A stretch of 64,000 nucleotides of DNA from Limnohabitans sp. MMS-10A-192 (GCF_003063335.1 NZ_NERX01000004.1:186001-250000), one strand, 5' to 3'. Shown: positions 25,240 to 34,268, counted from the first letter of the stretch. Numbers and translations are program-made. The notes: generated from the sequence alone by a model not told the origin.

Positions 25240-26997
25240 TCAAGGCAGCGGCCGTGTTGGGCGAAAAATGACCATGCCTTCTTCTTTGCTCTGGACGCGG
25301 CGTGCTTTGCCAGCTGGTGTCCAGCCAAGCATTTGAAGCTTGGTTGACAGCAAGGGCAGGTTGGCACTGTCCACGATCAGCCAGCGGCATTCCGATTGGG
25401 GGGCTTGGGCTGGCATAAGTTTGACTTTGGCATGCCAATGAAAAGCCGTGCCTTGAGCCCTGGTGATCCCTGCATATTGCAGGCAGGCGATCGGGCCAGT
25501 GACGTCGGTGACTTTCTTGACCATCGGCGCATAGCTGCGCGAAAAATCAAGCATGGGCAACCACAGGCTCATGACCAGCAACCAGCACAGCACAGCACCA
25601 CTGGCGGGCAGAACCATGCTTTTCCAGATGGCTGTGCGGTGATGTCCAATGCGCCATTTGACCAAAGCCAACCATGCCACTGTGGCGCTCAGCGCCAGCG
25701 CCAAGGTGGGCCATGAAAACTCCGGCGTGAAGCCCGGTACCAGTCGGGCGACGTTAACGGCCGGCTGGGCCGGTATACCCGTTTGGATGGAGATCCAGAC
25801 GACCCAGACGATCAGGGCACACACGCTGAAAAACAGGAGGGTAAACCAGTCGATCAATGCGCTCAGACTGCGACGCAAGGTGGGCAATGCAAATGCGGCC
25901 AAAGTGGCCACTGCAGGCAGTGAAACCAGTAAGGCCCGATCGGACAGGCCAGTGAACCATGTGGCGCCAATGGTGACGGCCGCAAACCAAATAGGCAAAC
26001 CCAAATGCGGGTAGCGCCAGCCTTGTGAAAGCTGATTGCGCCAGCGCCACAGGGACCACAGCGCAAGTGGCCAAGCAGGCCAAGTGAACCACATGATCAG
26101 TTTGGCGAGAACATGGACGTCCACCATCTGATGCGCGACCACGCGCCAGCGCCAAAGGTCCAGCGCCCCCGCCGTGGTGATGCACAGCAGACAAATCAAT
26201 GCCAATGTGCCCAAGTCGAGCATGCTGAGTTTGCGTTGCGTCGGATCTTGATGGGCGACGGCGCGAATCAGTGAACCGCCAACGCCCAGCCACAAGGCCA
26301 AGCTGGGCGCCCCAGACAGTGTCAGTCCGAGCATGCCACCGGCGATGGCTATGCCGCTTGGGATGCGGTGTCGCGGTAACGTGGAGAGGCCGAAAAAAAG
26401 CAGTGAGGACAGACACAGCTGCGTTAGCGCCGGTGTCGTTTCGTGCGACAAACGTGCCAGCCCCAGGCAGGCCAACAGGGCCAATAAACCACCGTCAGCG
26501 AGTGCGCAAGCGTAGTCTTTGGGCTTGGCTTCTCCGCCAAAAGCAAAGGCGATGGGCTGTGCGGCAGGGTGACGTGCCAGCGCATAAACGGCATACCAAG
26601 TCGAGGTCAATGTGATCACCAGCATGGCCATGAACGGTATGCGAGCAAAAACATCTTCCCAGCCTGTGGGTGCCCAACGGATGGCGGCGGCACCCAGCCA
26701 ATAGGGCAGCAAACTCAGGTTGTCGTCCACCTGTCCCAGCAAGGTGGGTCTGAGCCAACTGACCATTTCACCCAAAGCGGGTTGGGCCAGTTGGAGCATG
26801 TAGCCAAACGATTCGATGTCGTTGGATTTCCAGGGCGTACGTCCCCAAAAACCAGGCAGCACATAGGCTGCACAAAGCAAAATCAAAGCCAGGCGCGGCA
26901 GTCGGCGCACAGCATTTTGAGCAACGATGGCTGGGGTAGGGTGGTTCACAGAATCAGAAGATAGCAGGTCTGGAGGTTGTGAAAAGTGATTTCCCAA
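25240..26997 (-). CDS. Polytopic membrane protein, possible GT-C type glycosyltransferase
   Basis: The 585-residue protein has at least ten hydrophobic spans and a soluble C-terminal segment (about residues 510-585). The first loop after the initial span contains WGRTPWKSNDIESFGYMLQLAQPALGE, an Asp/Glu-bearing loop placed like the catalytic loop of ArnT/PMT-type GT-C transferases. I do not recognise a specific family, and the glycosyltransferase idea is inference from topology. The gene ends 3 bp before the MATE gene. It begins close to the rpmE2 region, where the shared intergenic segment is short. Confidence 0.55.
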   Translation of the reverse strand: MGNHFSQPPDLLSSDSVNHPTPAIVAQNAVRRLPRLALILLCAAYVLPGFWGRTPWKSNDIESFGYMLQLAQPALGEMVSWLRPTLLGQVDDNLSLLPYWLGAAAIRWAPTGWEDVFARIPFMAMLVITLTSTWYAVYALARHPAAQPIAFAFGGEAKPKDYACALADGGLLALLACLGLARLSHETTPALTQLCLSSLLFFGLSTLPRHRIPSGIAIAGGMLGLTLSGAPSLALWLGVGGSLIRAVAHQDPTQRKLSMLDLGTLALICLLCITTAGALDLWRWRVVAHQMVDVHVLAKLIMWFTWPAWPLALWSLWRWRNQLSQGWRYPHLGLPIWFAAVTIGATWFTGLSDRALLVSLPAVATLAAFALPTLRRSLSALIDWFTLLFFSVCALIVWVVWISIQTGIPAQPAVNVARLVPGFTPEFSWPTLALALSATVAWLALVKWRIGHHRTAIWKSMVLPASGAVLCWLLVMSLWLPMLDFSRSYAPMVKKVTDVTGPIACLQYAGITRAQGTAFHWHAKVKLMPAQAPQSECRWLIVDSANLPLLSTKLQMLGWTPAGKARRVQSKEEGMVIFRPTRPLP

Positions 26998-27000
26998 TGC

Positions 27001-27036
27001 AACAAGGGCAGGCCGGTTGCCCGGACTGCCCTTGTG
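27001..27036 (-). terminator. Hairpin downstream of rpmE2
   Basis: ACAAGGGCAG and CTGCCCTTGT form a ten-bp perfect stem 20-50 bp beyond the rpmE2 stop. No clear U tract follows on the minus strand, so it may be a terminator or a 3'-end stabiliser. Confidence 0.4.
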
Positions 27037-27054
27037 GGGATTGCGACCAGCCGA

Positions 27055-27315
27055 TTATTTGCCGCTGGAAATCTTGCCGAAACGGTTGCGGAACTTCTCC
27101 ACGCGGCCGCCCATGTTGTCCACCGACTTTTGAGTGCCGGTGTAGAAGGGGTGCGACTCACTGGTCGTGTCCAGCTTGTACCAAGGCAGCTCGCGGCCGT
27201 CTTCCATTTTGATCATCTCTTTGGTGTTGGCGCATGAACGGGTCACGAACTTGAAACCATTGGACATGTCTTGGAAGCAAACTTCACGGTAGTTGGGGTG
27301 AATGCCGTCTTTCAT
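27055..27315 (-). CDS. rpmE2: 50S ribosomal protein L31 type B
   Basis: The 86-residue protein is the zinc-free L31 paralogue: it begins [23 protein letters not shown] and has SHPFYTG and [10 protein letters not shown]. The CXXC pair of zinc-binding L31 is absent, which is normal for the type B form. L31 lies on the large ribosomal subunit and helps bridge the subunits. It follows rho by 84 bp on the same strand; rho-rpmE is a common pairing. In some bacteria the B form is induced under zinc limitation by Zur; no obvious Zur site was seen. Confidence 0.93.
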   Translation of the reverse strand: MKDGIHPNYREVCFQDMSNGFKFVTRSCANTKEMIKMEDGRELPWYKLDTTSESHPFYTGTQKSVDNMGGRVEKFRNRFGKISSGK

Positions 27316-27399
27316 GGGGAAATCCTTTTATTTCGCTACGGTAGCCACACTTCAGCCTATCTGAGTGCACTTTCCGCAAAACCAATCGATTATAGGGCA

Positions 27400-28662
27400 T
27401 CAACCGCCGCGTCGCATCATGTCGAAGAATTCAGAGTTGTTCTTGGTGGCTTTCATGCTCTTCAAGACCATCTCCATCGCTTCGATTTCGTCCATGTTGT
27501 ACATGAATTGACGCAGGATGCGGGTTTTTTGCAGCACTTCGGGCTGGAGCAGCAACTCTTCACGTCGCGTGCCGCTGCGGTTCAAGTTGATGGCCGGGAA
27601 CACGCGCTTTTCGTACAGGCGGCGTTCCAGGTGAATCTCGCAGTTGCCCGTGCCCTTGAATTCTTCAAAGATCACCTCGTCCATGCGGCTGCCGGTGTCG
27701 ACCAAGGCCGTGGCGATGATGGTCAACGAGCCGCCTTCTTCCACATTGCGGGCCGCACCAAAAAAGCGCTTGGGGCGCTGCAGGGCGTTGGCATCCACAC
27801 CACCCGACAACACTTTGCCTGATGAAGGCACCACGTTGTTGTATGCACGGGCCAGGCGGGTGATCGAGTCCAGCAAGATCACCACGTCTTTTTTCAGCTC
27901 GACCAAGCGCTTGGCGCGCTCGATCACCATTTCGGCCACATGCACATGGCGCGAAGCGGGTTCGTCAAAGGTGGACGAGATCACTTCGCCGCGCACGCTG
28001 CGCTGCATCTCGGTCACTTCTTCAGGGCGCTCGTCGACAAGCAGCACCATCAGGTGCACATCGGGGTAGTTGGCGGTGATGGCATGCGCGATCTGCTGCA
28101 TCATCACCGTCTTGCCCGACTTGGGTTGCGCCACGATCAGTGCGCGCTGGCCGCGGCCGAGCGGGGCAATGATGTCGATCACGCGGGCGGTGATGTTTTC
28201 TTCGCCCTTGATTTCGCGCTCCAGACGCATCTGCTCTTTGGGGAACAGAGGCGTCAAGTTCTCGAACATGACCTTGTGTTTGTTGTTCTCGGGCAGGTCG
28301 TCGTTGACCTTGTCGAGCTTGGTCAGGGCAAAGTAGCGCTCGCCATCTTTGGGAATGCGCACTTCGCCTTCGATCATGTCGCCGGTGTGCAGGTTAAAGC
28401 GGCGCACCTGGCTGGGGCTGATGTAGATGTCGTCGGTGCTGGCCGTGTAGCTGGAGTCGGGACTGCGCAAGAAGCCGAAACCGTCGGGCAGGATTTCGAG
28501 TACGCCATCGGCAAAGACCTGTTCGCCCGCTTTGGCGCGCTTTTTGATAATGGCAAACATCAGCTCCTGTTTGCGCATGCGGCCGGTGTTCTCGATTTCG
28601 AGCGTGTCGGCTTGCTTCAGGAGTTCGGACACATGAAGTGCCTTGAGTTCGTTCAAATGCAT
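27400..28662 (-). CDS. rho: Transcription termination factor Rho
   Basis: The 420-residue RNA helicase begins [18 protein letters not shown] and has the RNA-binding cold-shock-like domain (GFGFLRSP). The ATPase core has Walker [11 protein letters not shown], Walker [18 protein letters not shown], the Q- and R-loop region, and a C-terminal [11 protein letters not shown]. It works as a hexamer that loads at C-rich, structure-poor RNA. The ATG at 28662 gives the standard N terminus; the ORF extends 14 codons further. A leader with two hairpins precedes it. Length is the usual 419-420. Confidence 0.96.
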   Translation of the reverse strand: MHLNELKALHVSELLKQADTLEIENTGRMRKQELMFAIIKKRAKAGEQVFADGVLEILPDGFGFLRSPDSSYTASTDDIYISPSQVRRFNLHTGDMIEGEVRIPKDGERYFALTKLDKVNDDLPENNKHKVMFENLTPLFPKEQMRLEREIKGEENITARVIDIIAPLGRGQRALIVAQPKSGKTVMMQQIAHAITANYPDVHLMVLLVDERPEEVTEMQRSVRGEVISSTFDEPASRHVHVAEMVIERAKRLVELKKDVVILLDSITRLARAYNNVVPSSGKVLSGGVDANALQRPKRFFGAARNVEEGGSLTIIATALVDTGSRMDEVIFEEFKGTGNCEIHLERRLYEKRVFPAINLNRSGTRREELLLQPEVLQKTRILRQFMYNMDEIEAMEMVLKSMKATKNNSEFFDMMRRGG

Positions 28663-28810
28663 GGGAGTTGGCCTGTATATCAACGACCCGTTGTGGATCG
28701 TCATCAGTGAACCGAGTGGAGGTGTTCAGAACCGGGCGTCGCCCGAGGTCAGGGGCAGGATCGACCGGTGAGTAAGGCGGGTTTCCCTGTTGGGGATGCC
28801 TTACGGAAAT
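28663..28810 (-). promoter_or_regulatory. rho leader with hairpins
   Basis: The region before rho holds two dyads: CGGGCG-T-CGCCCG near 28732-28745 and GTAAGGC...GCCTTAC at 28772-28804. rho in other bacteria is autoregulated by Rho-dependent attenuation in its leader, and a structured leader here fits that model. The first hairpin could also be a promoter-proximal element. The role is inferred. Confidence 0.35.
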
Positions 28811-28841
28811 TATGACAGGTTTTTGGCAGGGCCAGAAAAAG

Positions 28842-28870
28842 AAAAACCGGGTACGAATGTCCCGGTTTTA
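28842..28870 (-). terminator. Terminator after trxA
   Basis: AAAACCGGG and CCCGGTTTT pair around a 9-base loop, with an A/T run on both sides. It lies about 40 bp after the trxA stop and gives a hairpin plus U tract on the minus strand. Confidence 0.85.
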
Positions 28871-28907
28871 TCTGCTGGCCTGCGGTTCATGCCGCAGCCA
28901 TGCGCCA

Positions 28908-29240
28908 TCAGGCCAATTGCTGGTCGATGAAAGCTGTCAATTGAGATTTGCTCATGGCGCCGACTTTGGTGGCTGCCAGTTGACCGTCCTTGAAAATCAT
29001 CAAGGTGGGAATGCCACGGATGCCGAACTTGGCTGGGATGTCGCGGTTCTCGTCCACGTTCATCTTGGCCACTTGCAGTTTGCCTTCGTAGGCACCAGCC
29101 ACTTCGTCCAAGATCGGGGCGATCATTTTGCAGGGGCCGCACCATTCGGCCCAGAAGTCGACCACCACCGGTTGGCTCGACTGGAGCACGTCGGCGTCAA
29201 AACTGGTGTCGGTGATGTGTTTGATCAAATCGCTGGCCAT
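28908..29240 (-). CDS. trxA: Thioredoxin 1
   Basis: The 110-residue thioredoxin has the active site [10 protein letters not shown] with the CGPC pair, the cis-proline segment [11 protein letters not shown] and a C-terminal helix [14 protein letters not shown]. It reduces protein disulfides, including ribonucleotide reductase and methionine sulfoxide reductase, using electrons from thioredoxin reductase. The ATG at 29240 is supported by an AAGGAAAAGG site just upstream; a 24-codon extension to 29312 is not family-like. Its own terminator lies downstream, and it sits upstream of rho, as in many Burkholderiales. Confidence 0.95.
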   Translation of the reverse strand: MASDLIKHITDTSFDADVLQSSQPVVVDFWAEWCGPCKMIAPILDEVAGAYEGKLQVAKMNVDENRDIPAKFGIRGIPTLMIFKDGQLAATKVGAMSKSQLTAFIDQQLA

Positions 29241-29344
29241 GGCCTTTTCCTTGTGAACATTGAAGATGCGGCTAAAGTTGAGGCTATTTTGACAGAATCC
29301 AGACACGCGCATCTGTCACGCGTGTGTTGCCACCCTTTGTTTTG

Positions 29345-30664
29345 ATGTCTTTGATAAGCCCAATACCCACAGTTACAACCTCATCCGATCTTGCTGTTGA
29401 TGTCGCCATCGTCGGAGGTGGCCCTGCCGGCCTGATGGCGGCAGACGTTTTGTCTCAGGCCGGGGTGCGTGTGCATTTGTTTGATGCCATGCCTTCTGTG
29501 GGGCGCAAATTTTTGCTGGCGGGGCGTGGTGGCTTGAACCTCACCCATTCCGAGGATTCAACATCGTTTCGCCATCGCTATGATGAAAAGGCTGTCCAAG
29601 TCGGGCGCTGGCTGGATGTCATGGATGCGCAAGCGGTCAGGCATTGGGCGCATGATTTGGGCATCGAAACATTCGTGGGTACATCCGGACGTGTTTTTCC
29701 GATCGAGATGAAAGCGGCCCCGCTGCTGCGGGCCTGGCTGTACCGACTGCGTCATCCCGCCTCGGGTGTGCCTGTGCAGTTCCACATGCGCCATCGCTGG
29801 CTGGGTTGGCAGGAGGAGCGCCTGCTTTTCGATCAATCTGCGCAAGCGACGACGCTGACTGTCCGTGCCAAGGCCACTGTATTGGCTTTGGGTGGTGCGA
29901 GCTGGCCGCGTTTGGGCTCCGATGGTGCCTGGGTGCCAGTGCTGGGGGCCCGAGGTGTTGCCGTGAATCCGCTAAAACCCGCCAATTGCGGTTTTGATGT
30001 GCTTGGGCGGTGCGATGCCGGTTGGAGCGATCACTTTCGGACCCGGTTTGCAGGCTTTCCAATGAAGTCGGTGGCGGTTTCAGTGCCCGCTTGGGCTGAC
30101 GACAGTGCGCCAGCGCGGTTTTCACGCAAAGGCGAGTTTGTGGTGACCGAGTCAGGCATCGAGGGCAGTTTGGTGTATGCCGCATCAGCTTGGTTACGCA
30201 ATGACCTGGAAGCCCACGGTCGGGCAGAGTTGCTGATGGACTTGCTGCCAGACAAGTCCCTGGAGCAGGTTTTGTCTGCGGTCAAATGGCCTCGGGGCAG
30301 TCGCAGTTTGTCCAGTCATCTCAAGAGCCGTCTGGGCCTGGATGGGGTCAAAATGGGGCTGTTGCATGAGCTGTGCCCTCCTGAGGCACTGAGCCAACCC
30401 GAAAAACTGGCGACTTGCATCAAAGGCTTGAAGCTGACTCTTAAGGCGGCCAGACCCGTGGAAGAGGCGATCAGCACGGCTGGAGGGGTGGCCTTCGAGG
30501 GGTTGACGGCGGGTTTGATGCTCCAAGATTGCCCTCATGTTTATTGCGCCGGGGAGATGTTGGACTGGGAGGCCCCAACGGGGGGCTACCTGTTGACCGC
30601 CTGTTTGGCCAGTGGCAAACAGGCAGCGCTGGATGTTTTGGAAAATATTTTCAAAAAAACTTGA
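29345..30664 (+). CDS. FAD-dependent flavoprotein of the HI0933/TIGR03862 family
   Basis: The 439-residue protein has an N-terminal FAD-binding Rossmann motif (VAIVGGGPAGLMAADVLSQAG) and the family signature VGRKFLLAGRGGLNLTHSE. A C-terminal FAD motif reads YCAGEMLDWEAPTGGYLLTACLASGKQA. Members of this group (BaiN-like) are NAD(P)H- or FAD-dependent oxidoreductases of mostly unknown role. The ATG at 29345 was chosen over a GTG at 29324 because it sits nearer the conserved domain. It diverges from trxA. Nothing in the neighbourhood points to a substrate. Confidence 0.9.
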   Translation: MSLISPIPTVTTSSDLAVDVAIVGGGPAGLMAADVLSQAGVRVHLFDAMPSVGRKFLLAGRGGLNLTHSEDSTSFRHRYDEKAVQVGRWLDVMDAQAVRHWAHDLGIETFVGTSGRVFPIEMKAAPLLRAWLYRLRHPASGVPVQFHMRHRWLGWQEERLLFDQSAQATTLTVRAKATVLALGGASWPRLGSDGAWVPVLGARGVAVNPLKPANCGFDVLGRCDAGWSDHFRTRFAGFPMKSVAVSVPAWADDSAPARFSRKGEFVVTESGIEGSLVYAASAWLRNDLEAHGRAELLMDLLPDKSLEQVLSAVKWPRGSRSLSSHLKSRLGLDGVKMGLLHELCPPEALSQPEKLATCIKGLKLTLKAARPVEEAISTAGGVAFEGLTAGLMLQDCPHVYCAGEMLDWEAPTGGYLLTACLASGKQAALDVLENIFKKT

Positions 30665-30738
30665 GATCGATGTATTCCTAATGGTCTTGTGCTGCGTTGA
30701 GGATGTGTGAGTAACTTCATCCAATGAACGAGGTCGAC

Positions 30739-31032
30739 ATGACTCCAGATGCATCCAAAGAATACCAGTGTGCCGTTGAAGAGGCGGCCAACGCCTTCAT
30801 GAAAGTGATGGCCCTGCGAGGTTTCAATGTTCGGGATTACCCTCAAAATTTTGTGGCCCAAGTGGCTCAGCAAACCCGTTTGGCGTTCGAATCCAACCGA
30901 ACAGGCGCACACGCCAATGCGGACGCGCTGGTCGCGGAGTTGCTCCGCGCAGCGCCTCAGGCCCCCCGCTTGGTGAGCTCCAACAAGGTCAAAGCCTTGC
31001 CATTTCCTTCTTTGCGTCGCCGTATGGCTTGA
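30739..31032 (+). CDS. Small hypothetical protein
   Basis: A 97-residue soluble protein (MTPDASKEYQCAVEEAANAF) with no family I recognise. It is predicted to be mainly helical, with polar N-terminal helices (EEAANAFMKVMALRGF) and a C-terminal basic, proline-containing tail. The ATG at 30739 has GAGG five bases upstream and seems better than the in-frame ATG at 30724. It lies between the flavoprotein gene and paired terminator hairpins, and appears to be a separate transcription unit. Codon use matches its neighbours, so it is probably real. Confidence 0.6.
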   Translation: MTPDASKEYQCAVEEAANAFMKVMALRGFNVRDYPQNFVAQVAQQTRLAFESNRTGAHANADALVAELLRAAPQAPRLVSSNKVKALPFPSLRRRMA

Positions 31033-31044
31033 TTTGCCAAGGCC

Positions 31045-31096
31045 CACACCACCCGGTGGTGTGATTTTCAAAAAGGCGCCCATTCGGCGCCTTTTT
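31045..31096 (+). terminator. Double hairpin terminator after the small hypothetical gene
   Basis: Two stems follow the stop codon: CACACCA/TGGTGTG at 31045-31063, then the strong GGCGCC/GGCGCC dyad flanked by AAAAA and TTTTT at 31070-31096. The second has the hallmarks of an intrinsic terminator. Confidence 0.85.
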
Positions 31097-31125
31097 CTTT
31101 GTGCGCCTTTGCTGGATGCACAAAC

Positions 31126-31152
31126 AAAAATGCGCCCTAAGGGCGCATTTTT
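31126..31152 (-). terminator. Terminator of the 4.5S RNA gene
   Basis: AAAAATGCGCCC-TAA-GGGCGCATTTTT is a perfect hairpin with T5 on the minus strand, starting 14 bp beyond the 3' end of the SRP RNA. It can also terminate plus-strand transcription. Confidence 0.85.
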
Positions 31153-31165
31153 ACAGGTGTTAGTT

Positions 31166-31262
31166 GACGAGCCTTGACCCCGGCACTGGCTCCACAGTTA
31201 GGGCTGCTTGGTTCCCCACCTGACCCGGTTGGCCGCTTCACCATGCGGGAAGGCCCGTCGCC
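31166..31262 (-). ncRNA. ffs: 4.5S RNA (signal recognition particle RNA, bacterial small type)
   Basis: On the minus strand the segment 31203-31229 reads GGGTCAGGTGGGGAACCAAG followed by CAGCCC, which matches the Ffh-binding domain of SRP RNA (consensus GGUCAGG...GGAA...AGCAGCC). The 5' end GACGGGCCTT pairs with the 3' end AAGGCTCGTC to give the long hairpin. The gene sits upstream of and divergent from dnaX, as in many beta- and gammaproteobacteria. About 97 nt is a typical length. The ends are estimated from pairing, so a few bases of uncertainty remain. Confidence 0.85.
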
Positions 31263-31390
31263 TTCAATTGTAGGCGAGCTTGGGAGGCTTTCTGTGCCTG
31301 GCCGTACTTTTTCCCTTTTTATGCGCAGGACTTGATGCTTTGATGGCTGCATTTCCCGGAATGGCTTTGCGGCCCGATAGAATCAGAAGC

Positions 31391-33289
31391 ATGTCTTACC
31401 TTGTTCTCGCGCGCAGATACCGCCCTCGCAATTTCACCGAAATGGTGGGGCAGGAGCACGTGGTTCAGGCCTTGACCAATGCCTTGGTGCAACAGCGTTT
31501 GCACCATGCGTATTTGTTCACGGGCACGCGGGGCGTGGGCAAAACCACGGTGTCCCGGATCTTGGCCAAATCGCTCAATTGCCAAGGTGCAGACGGGCAG
31601 GGCGGCATCACCGCTGAGCCGTGTGGCGTTTGCCAGGCTTGCCGTGACATCGATGCTGGTCGTTTTGTCGATTACACCGAGCTGGATGCCGCGTCCAATC
31701 GGGGCGTTGACGAGGTGCAAAGCCTGCTGGAGCAAGCTGTTTACAAGCCTGTGCAGGGGCGTTTCAAGGTCTTCATGATCGACGAAGTGCACATGCTCAC
31801 CAACACCGCTTTCAATGCGATGTTGAAGACGCTGGAAGAGCCCCCTGAATATCTGAAATTTGTCTTGGCAACGACCGATCCGCAAAAGGTGCCCGTCACG
31901 GTGCTCTCGCGTTGCCTGCAGTTCAATCTGCGTCCCATGGCGCCCGAGACCGTTTTCGAACACCTGACACGCGTGCTGGCCACCGAACAATTGAGTGCTG
32001 AACCGCAAGCACTTCGCTTGTTGTCTCGGGCCGCACGGGGGTCGATGCGCGATGCCTTGAGCTTGACCGATCAGGCCATCGCTTTCGGCAACGGCCAACT
32101 GCAAGAAGCGGGCGTGCGTCAGATGCTGGGCAGTGTGGATCGTACCCATGTGTTGCAGCTCATCCGTGCTTTGGCCGAAGGCGATGGTGCGGCCGTGGTC
32201 GAGCAGGTCAATGCTTTGCGTCTGCAAGGCGTGTCTGCTGCTGCCACGCTGGAAGACATGGCGATGCTGTTGCAACGCATGGCCGTGATGCAGATGGTGC
32301 CTGGTATGGCACAAGACGGCGATGATCCCGATACTCAGGGTTTGGCCGATTTGGCCCACGCCATGCCCGCAGAGGAAACACAGCTGCTTTACAGCTTGTG
32401 CCTGCATGGGCGTCCCGAGTTGGGTTTGGCGCCTGATGAGTATGCTGCTTTGACCATGGTTTTGCTGCGCTTGTTGGCGTTCAAACCACAAGCAGGATCG
32501 GCTGAAAAAAAAAGTCCGCGAATCAGCCGTAGCCCAGTAACTGAAGTCCCGGCCACACCTGCTCAGCCATCTTTGGCGCCTTCGCCTGTAGTGGCTGTGC
32601 TCAGGCCAGCACCAGCCTCGCAGTCCCCACCAGCTCCCCCAGTCGCGTCACAAGCAGCGATTGCCCCCAGTTCTGCGCCTTCGGCAGCGCCTCCAATGGT
32701 GCCGGTGTCTGAGCCGCCACCTTGGGAGGATCTGCCCGACACCTCCGACTATCCCGGCGACGATGCAGCAGATGCGTTTGTGGCGTCCTTGTCGTCGTCT
32801 GTTCCAGTCGGGTCGAGTCTGCGTTCTTTGCCCGTGCGCGAAGCCTCTGACTCTGCCCGTGTGGATGTGCCCAAGACCGCGCCCGCCACACCCTTGCAGA
32901 CCACCGCAGAAGGCGATGTCTGGTTTGGCGTGGTGCAGGGCTTGCTGGCGCAAGAAGCCATCACCGCGTTGGTGCGCGAATTGGCTTTGCAGTCGCAACT
33001 GGTGGCGCGTGATGTTGACCAGTGGATGCTGCGCATTGAGCGTGAATCCTTGAACCACCCGGCCAGCCGTGAACGCTTGCAAACGGCTTTGGCCGCAGCA
33101 GGGCATGGTCAAGTGCGCCTGCAAATCGAGCTCGGTCCTGTGCTCGACTGTCCAGCCAAGCGCTTGGCTGTCGCTGCTGCCGCCAAAATGGTGGCCGCTC
33201 AGGAATTGATTGAAAACGATCCGCTGGTGCAGACCATGGTGCGGGATTTCGGCGCGCGCATTGTGCCCGGCAGCTTGCAGGTGATCTGA
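31391..33289 (+). CDS. dnaX: DNA polymerase III subunit tau (and probable gamma)
   Basis: The 632-residue tau is the clamp-loader ATPase that bridges polymerase cores and the helicase. The N-terminal AAA+ module has Walker A GTRGVGKTTVSRILAK, a zinc-binding Cys set (NC near residue 64 with CGVCQAC), DEVHML and sensor region TTDPQK. The 370-residue core is followed by a Pro/Ala/Ser-rich linker and a C-terminal domain. At 32505-32513 a run of nine A falls in the linker start; a shift to the -1 frame would meet a TAG at 32530, giving a gamma-like product of about 380 residues. The ATG at 31391 gives the standard MSYLVLARRYRP start. Confidence 0.95.
   Translation: MSYLVLARRYRPRNFTEMVGQEHVVQALTNALVQQRLHHAYLFTGTRGVGKTTVSRILAKSLNCQGADGQGGITAEPCGVCQACRDIDAGRFVDYTELDAASNRGVDEVQSLLEQAVYKPVQGRFKVFMIDEVHMLTNTAFNAMLKTLEEPPEYLKFVLATTDPQKVPVTVLSRCLQFNLRPMAPETVFEHLTRVLATEQLSAEPQALRLLSRAARGSMRDALSLTDQAIAFGNGQLQEAGVRQMLGSVDRTHVLQLIRALAEGDGAAVVEQVNALRLQGVSAAATLEDMAMLLQRMAVMQMVPGMAQDGDDPDTQGLADLAHAMPAEETQLLYSLCLHGRPELGLAPDEYAALTMVLLRLLAFKPQAGSAEKKSPRISRSPVTEVPATPAQPSLAPSPVVAVLRPAPASQSPPAPPVASQAAIAPSSAPSAAPPMVPVSEPPPWEDLPDTSDYPGDDAADAFVASLSSSVPVGSSLRSLPVREASDSARVDVPKTAPATPLQTTAEGDVWFGVVQGLLAQEAITALVRELALQSQLVARDVDQWMLRIERESLNHPASRERLQTALAAAGHGQVRLQIELGPVLDCPAKRLAVAAAAKMVAAQELIENDPLVQTMVRDFGARIVPGSLQVI
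32505..32532 (+). promoter_or_regulatory. A9 slippery site in dnaX, candidate gamma-subunit switch
   Basis: The zero frame reads GAA AAA AAA AGT, inside a run of nine A. Slippage by -1 gives AAG TCC GCG AAT CAG CCG TAG; by +1 the frame reads GTC CGC GAA and ends at TAA 32538. Either would truncate the protein after the AAA+ domains. E. coli uses ribosomal frameshifting and Thermus uses transcriptional slippage on an A9 run. Confidence 0.65.
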
Positions 33290-33328
33290 CCTTTTCTCAC
33301 TGAAACAACTGAAATTGAAGGAAATTCC

Positions 33329-33652
33329 ATGTTCAACAAAGGACAACTCGCTGGCTTGATGAAACAAGCGCAAGCCATGCAAGACAACTTGAAAAAAGCC
33401 CAGGATGAATTGGCCAATGTGGAAGTCGAGGGCCAATCCGGTTCGGGCATGGTCAAGGTCTTGATGACTTGCAAGCACAATGTGCGCCGCGTGACCATTG
33501 ATCCGAGCCTGCTGGCCGATGACAAGGACATGCTGGAAGACTTGGTGGCCGCTGCATTCAACGATGCGGTGCGTCACGCTGAAGACGTGTCCCAGCAGAA
33601 AATGGGCAAGCTGACGGCTGGATTGCCACCGGGCATGAAACTGCCTTTCTGA
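33329..33652 (+). CDS. ybaB: Nucleoid-associated protein YbaB/EbfC
   Basis: The 107-residue protein belongs to the YbaB/EbfC family of dimeric DNA-binding, nucleoid-associated proteins. It begins [25 protein letters not shown] and has [14 protein letters not shown], then the coiled C-terminal helix, and [13 protein letters not shown] residues at the end (LPPGMKLPF). It lies 39 bp after dnaX and 25 bp before recR, the conserved dnaX-ybaB-recR cluster. A GAAGGA ribosome-binding site precedes the ATG. Its specific role with recombination repair is suggested by this recurring linkage. Confidence 0.95.
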   Translation: MFNKGQLAGLMKQAQAMQDNLKKAQDELANVEVEGQSGSGMVKVLMTCKHNVRRVTIDPSLLADDKDMLEDLVAAAFNDAVRHAEDVSQQKMGKLTAGLPPGMKLPF

Positions 33653-33677
33653 CCGTTCATCGAAAGCACTGCTGTTC

Positions 33678-34268
33678 ATGGCTGATACCCACGCACTCGC
33701 CACTTTGGTTCAAGCCCTCAAGGGCTTGCCGGGTGTGGGCATCAAATCCGCACAGCGCATGGCATTTCAATTGCTGCAAAACGACAGGGCTACGGCGCGT
33801 CAATTGGCCGTTGCTTTGCAAAATGCAGTGGACAACGTCCGGCACTGTGCGTGTTGCCACACTTTCACCGAAGCAGAGCTTTGCGACACGTGCCAGGATG
33901 CGACGCGCGAGCGCAGTCAGTTGTGTGTGATCGAAACGCCTGCAGACCAGTCTGCGATCGAGCGAACGGATACATACCGAGGTTTGTATTTTGTGTTGAT
34001 GGGCAAACTCAGTCCCCTCGATGGGATTGGTCCACACGATATTGGTTTGGCCAAACTCAAAAAAAGAGTGGGTGATGGTCTGGTGCGGGAAGTGATTTTG
34101 GCCACCAATTTCACGGCCGAGGGTGAGGCGACGGCACATGTCATCTCAGAGATGATTCGCCAGCAGGGTATCAAGGTGACCCGGCTCGCACGTGGCGTGC
34201 CTGCGGGCAGTGAACTCGAATATGTCGATTTGGGCACCATCGCGCATGCACTGGTCGACAGGCGCTGA
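33678..34268 (+). CDS. recR: Recombination protein RecR
   Basis: The 196-residue protein works with RecO (and RecF) to load RecA at single-strand gaps. The helix-hairpin-helix near the N terminus ([17 protein letters not shown]) is followed by a zinc-binding Cys4 segment (HCACCHTF and CDTCQD) and a TOPRIM domain ([15 protein letters not shown]-like [17 protein letters not shown]). It forms a ring-shaped tetramer. The gene ends the dnaX-ybaB-recR operon. The following 165-bp gap carries a 7+7 bp palindrome but no visible gene. Confidence 0.95.
   Translation: MADTHALATLVQALKGLPGVGIKSAQRMAFQLLQNDRATARQLAVALQNAVDNVRHCACCHTFTEAELCDTCQDATRERSQLCVIETPADQSAIERTDTYRGLYFVLMGKLSPLDGIGPHDIGLAKLKKRVGDGLVREVILATNFTAEGEATAHVISEMIRQQGIKVTRLARGVPAGSELEYVDLGTIAHALVDRR

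Noticed and set aside
30880..30900. T-arm-like TTCGAATCC sequence suggesting a tRNA
   Set aside because: It lies inside the coding frame of a small hypothetical protein, and the acceptor, D and anticodon stems cannot be formed around it.
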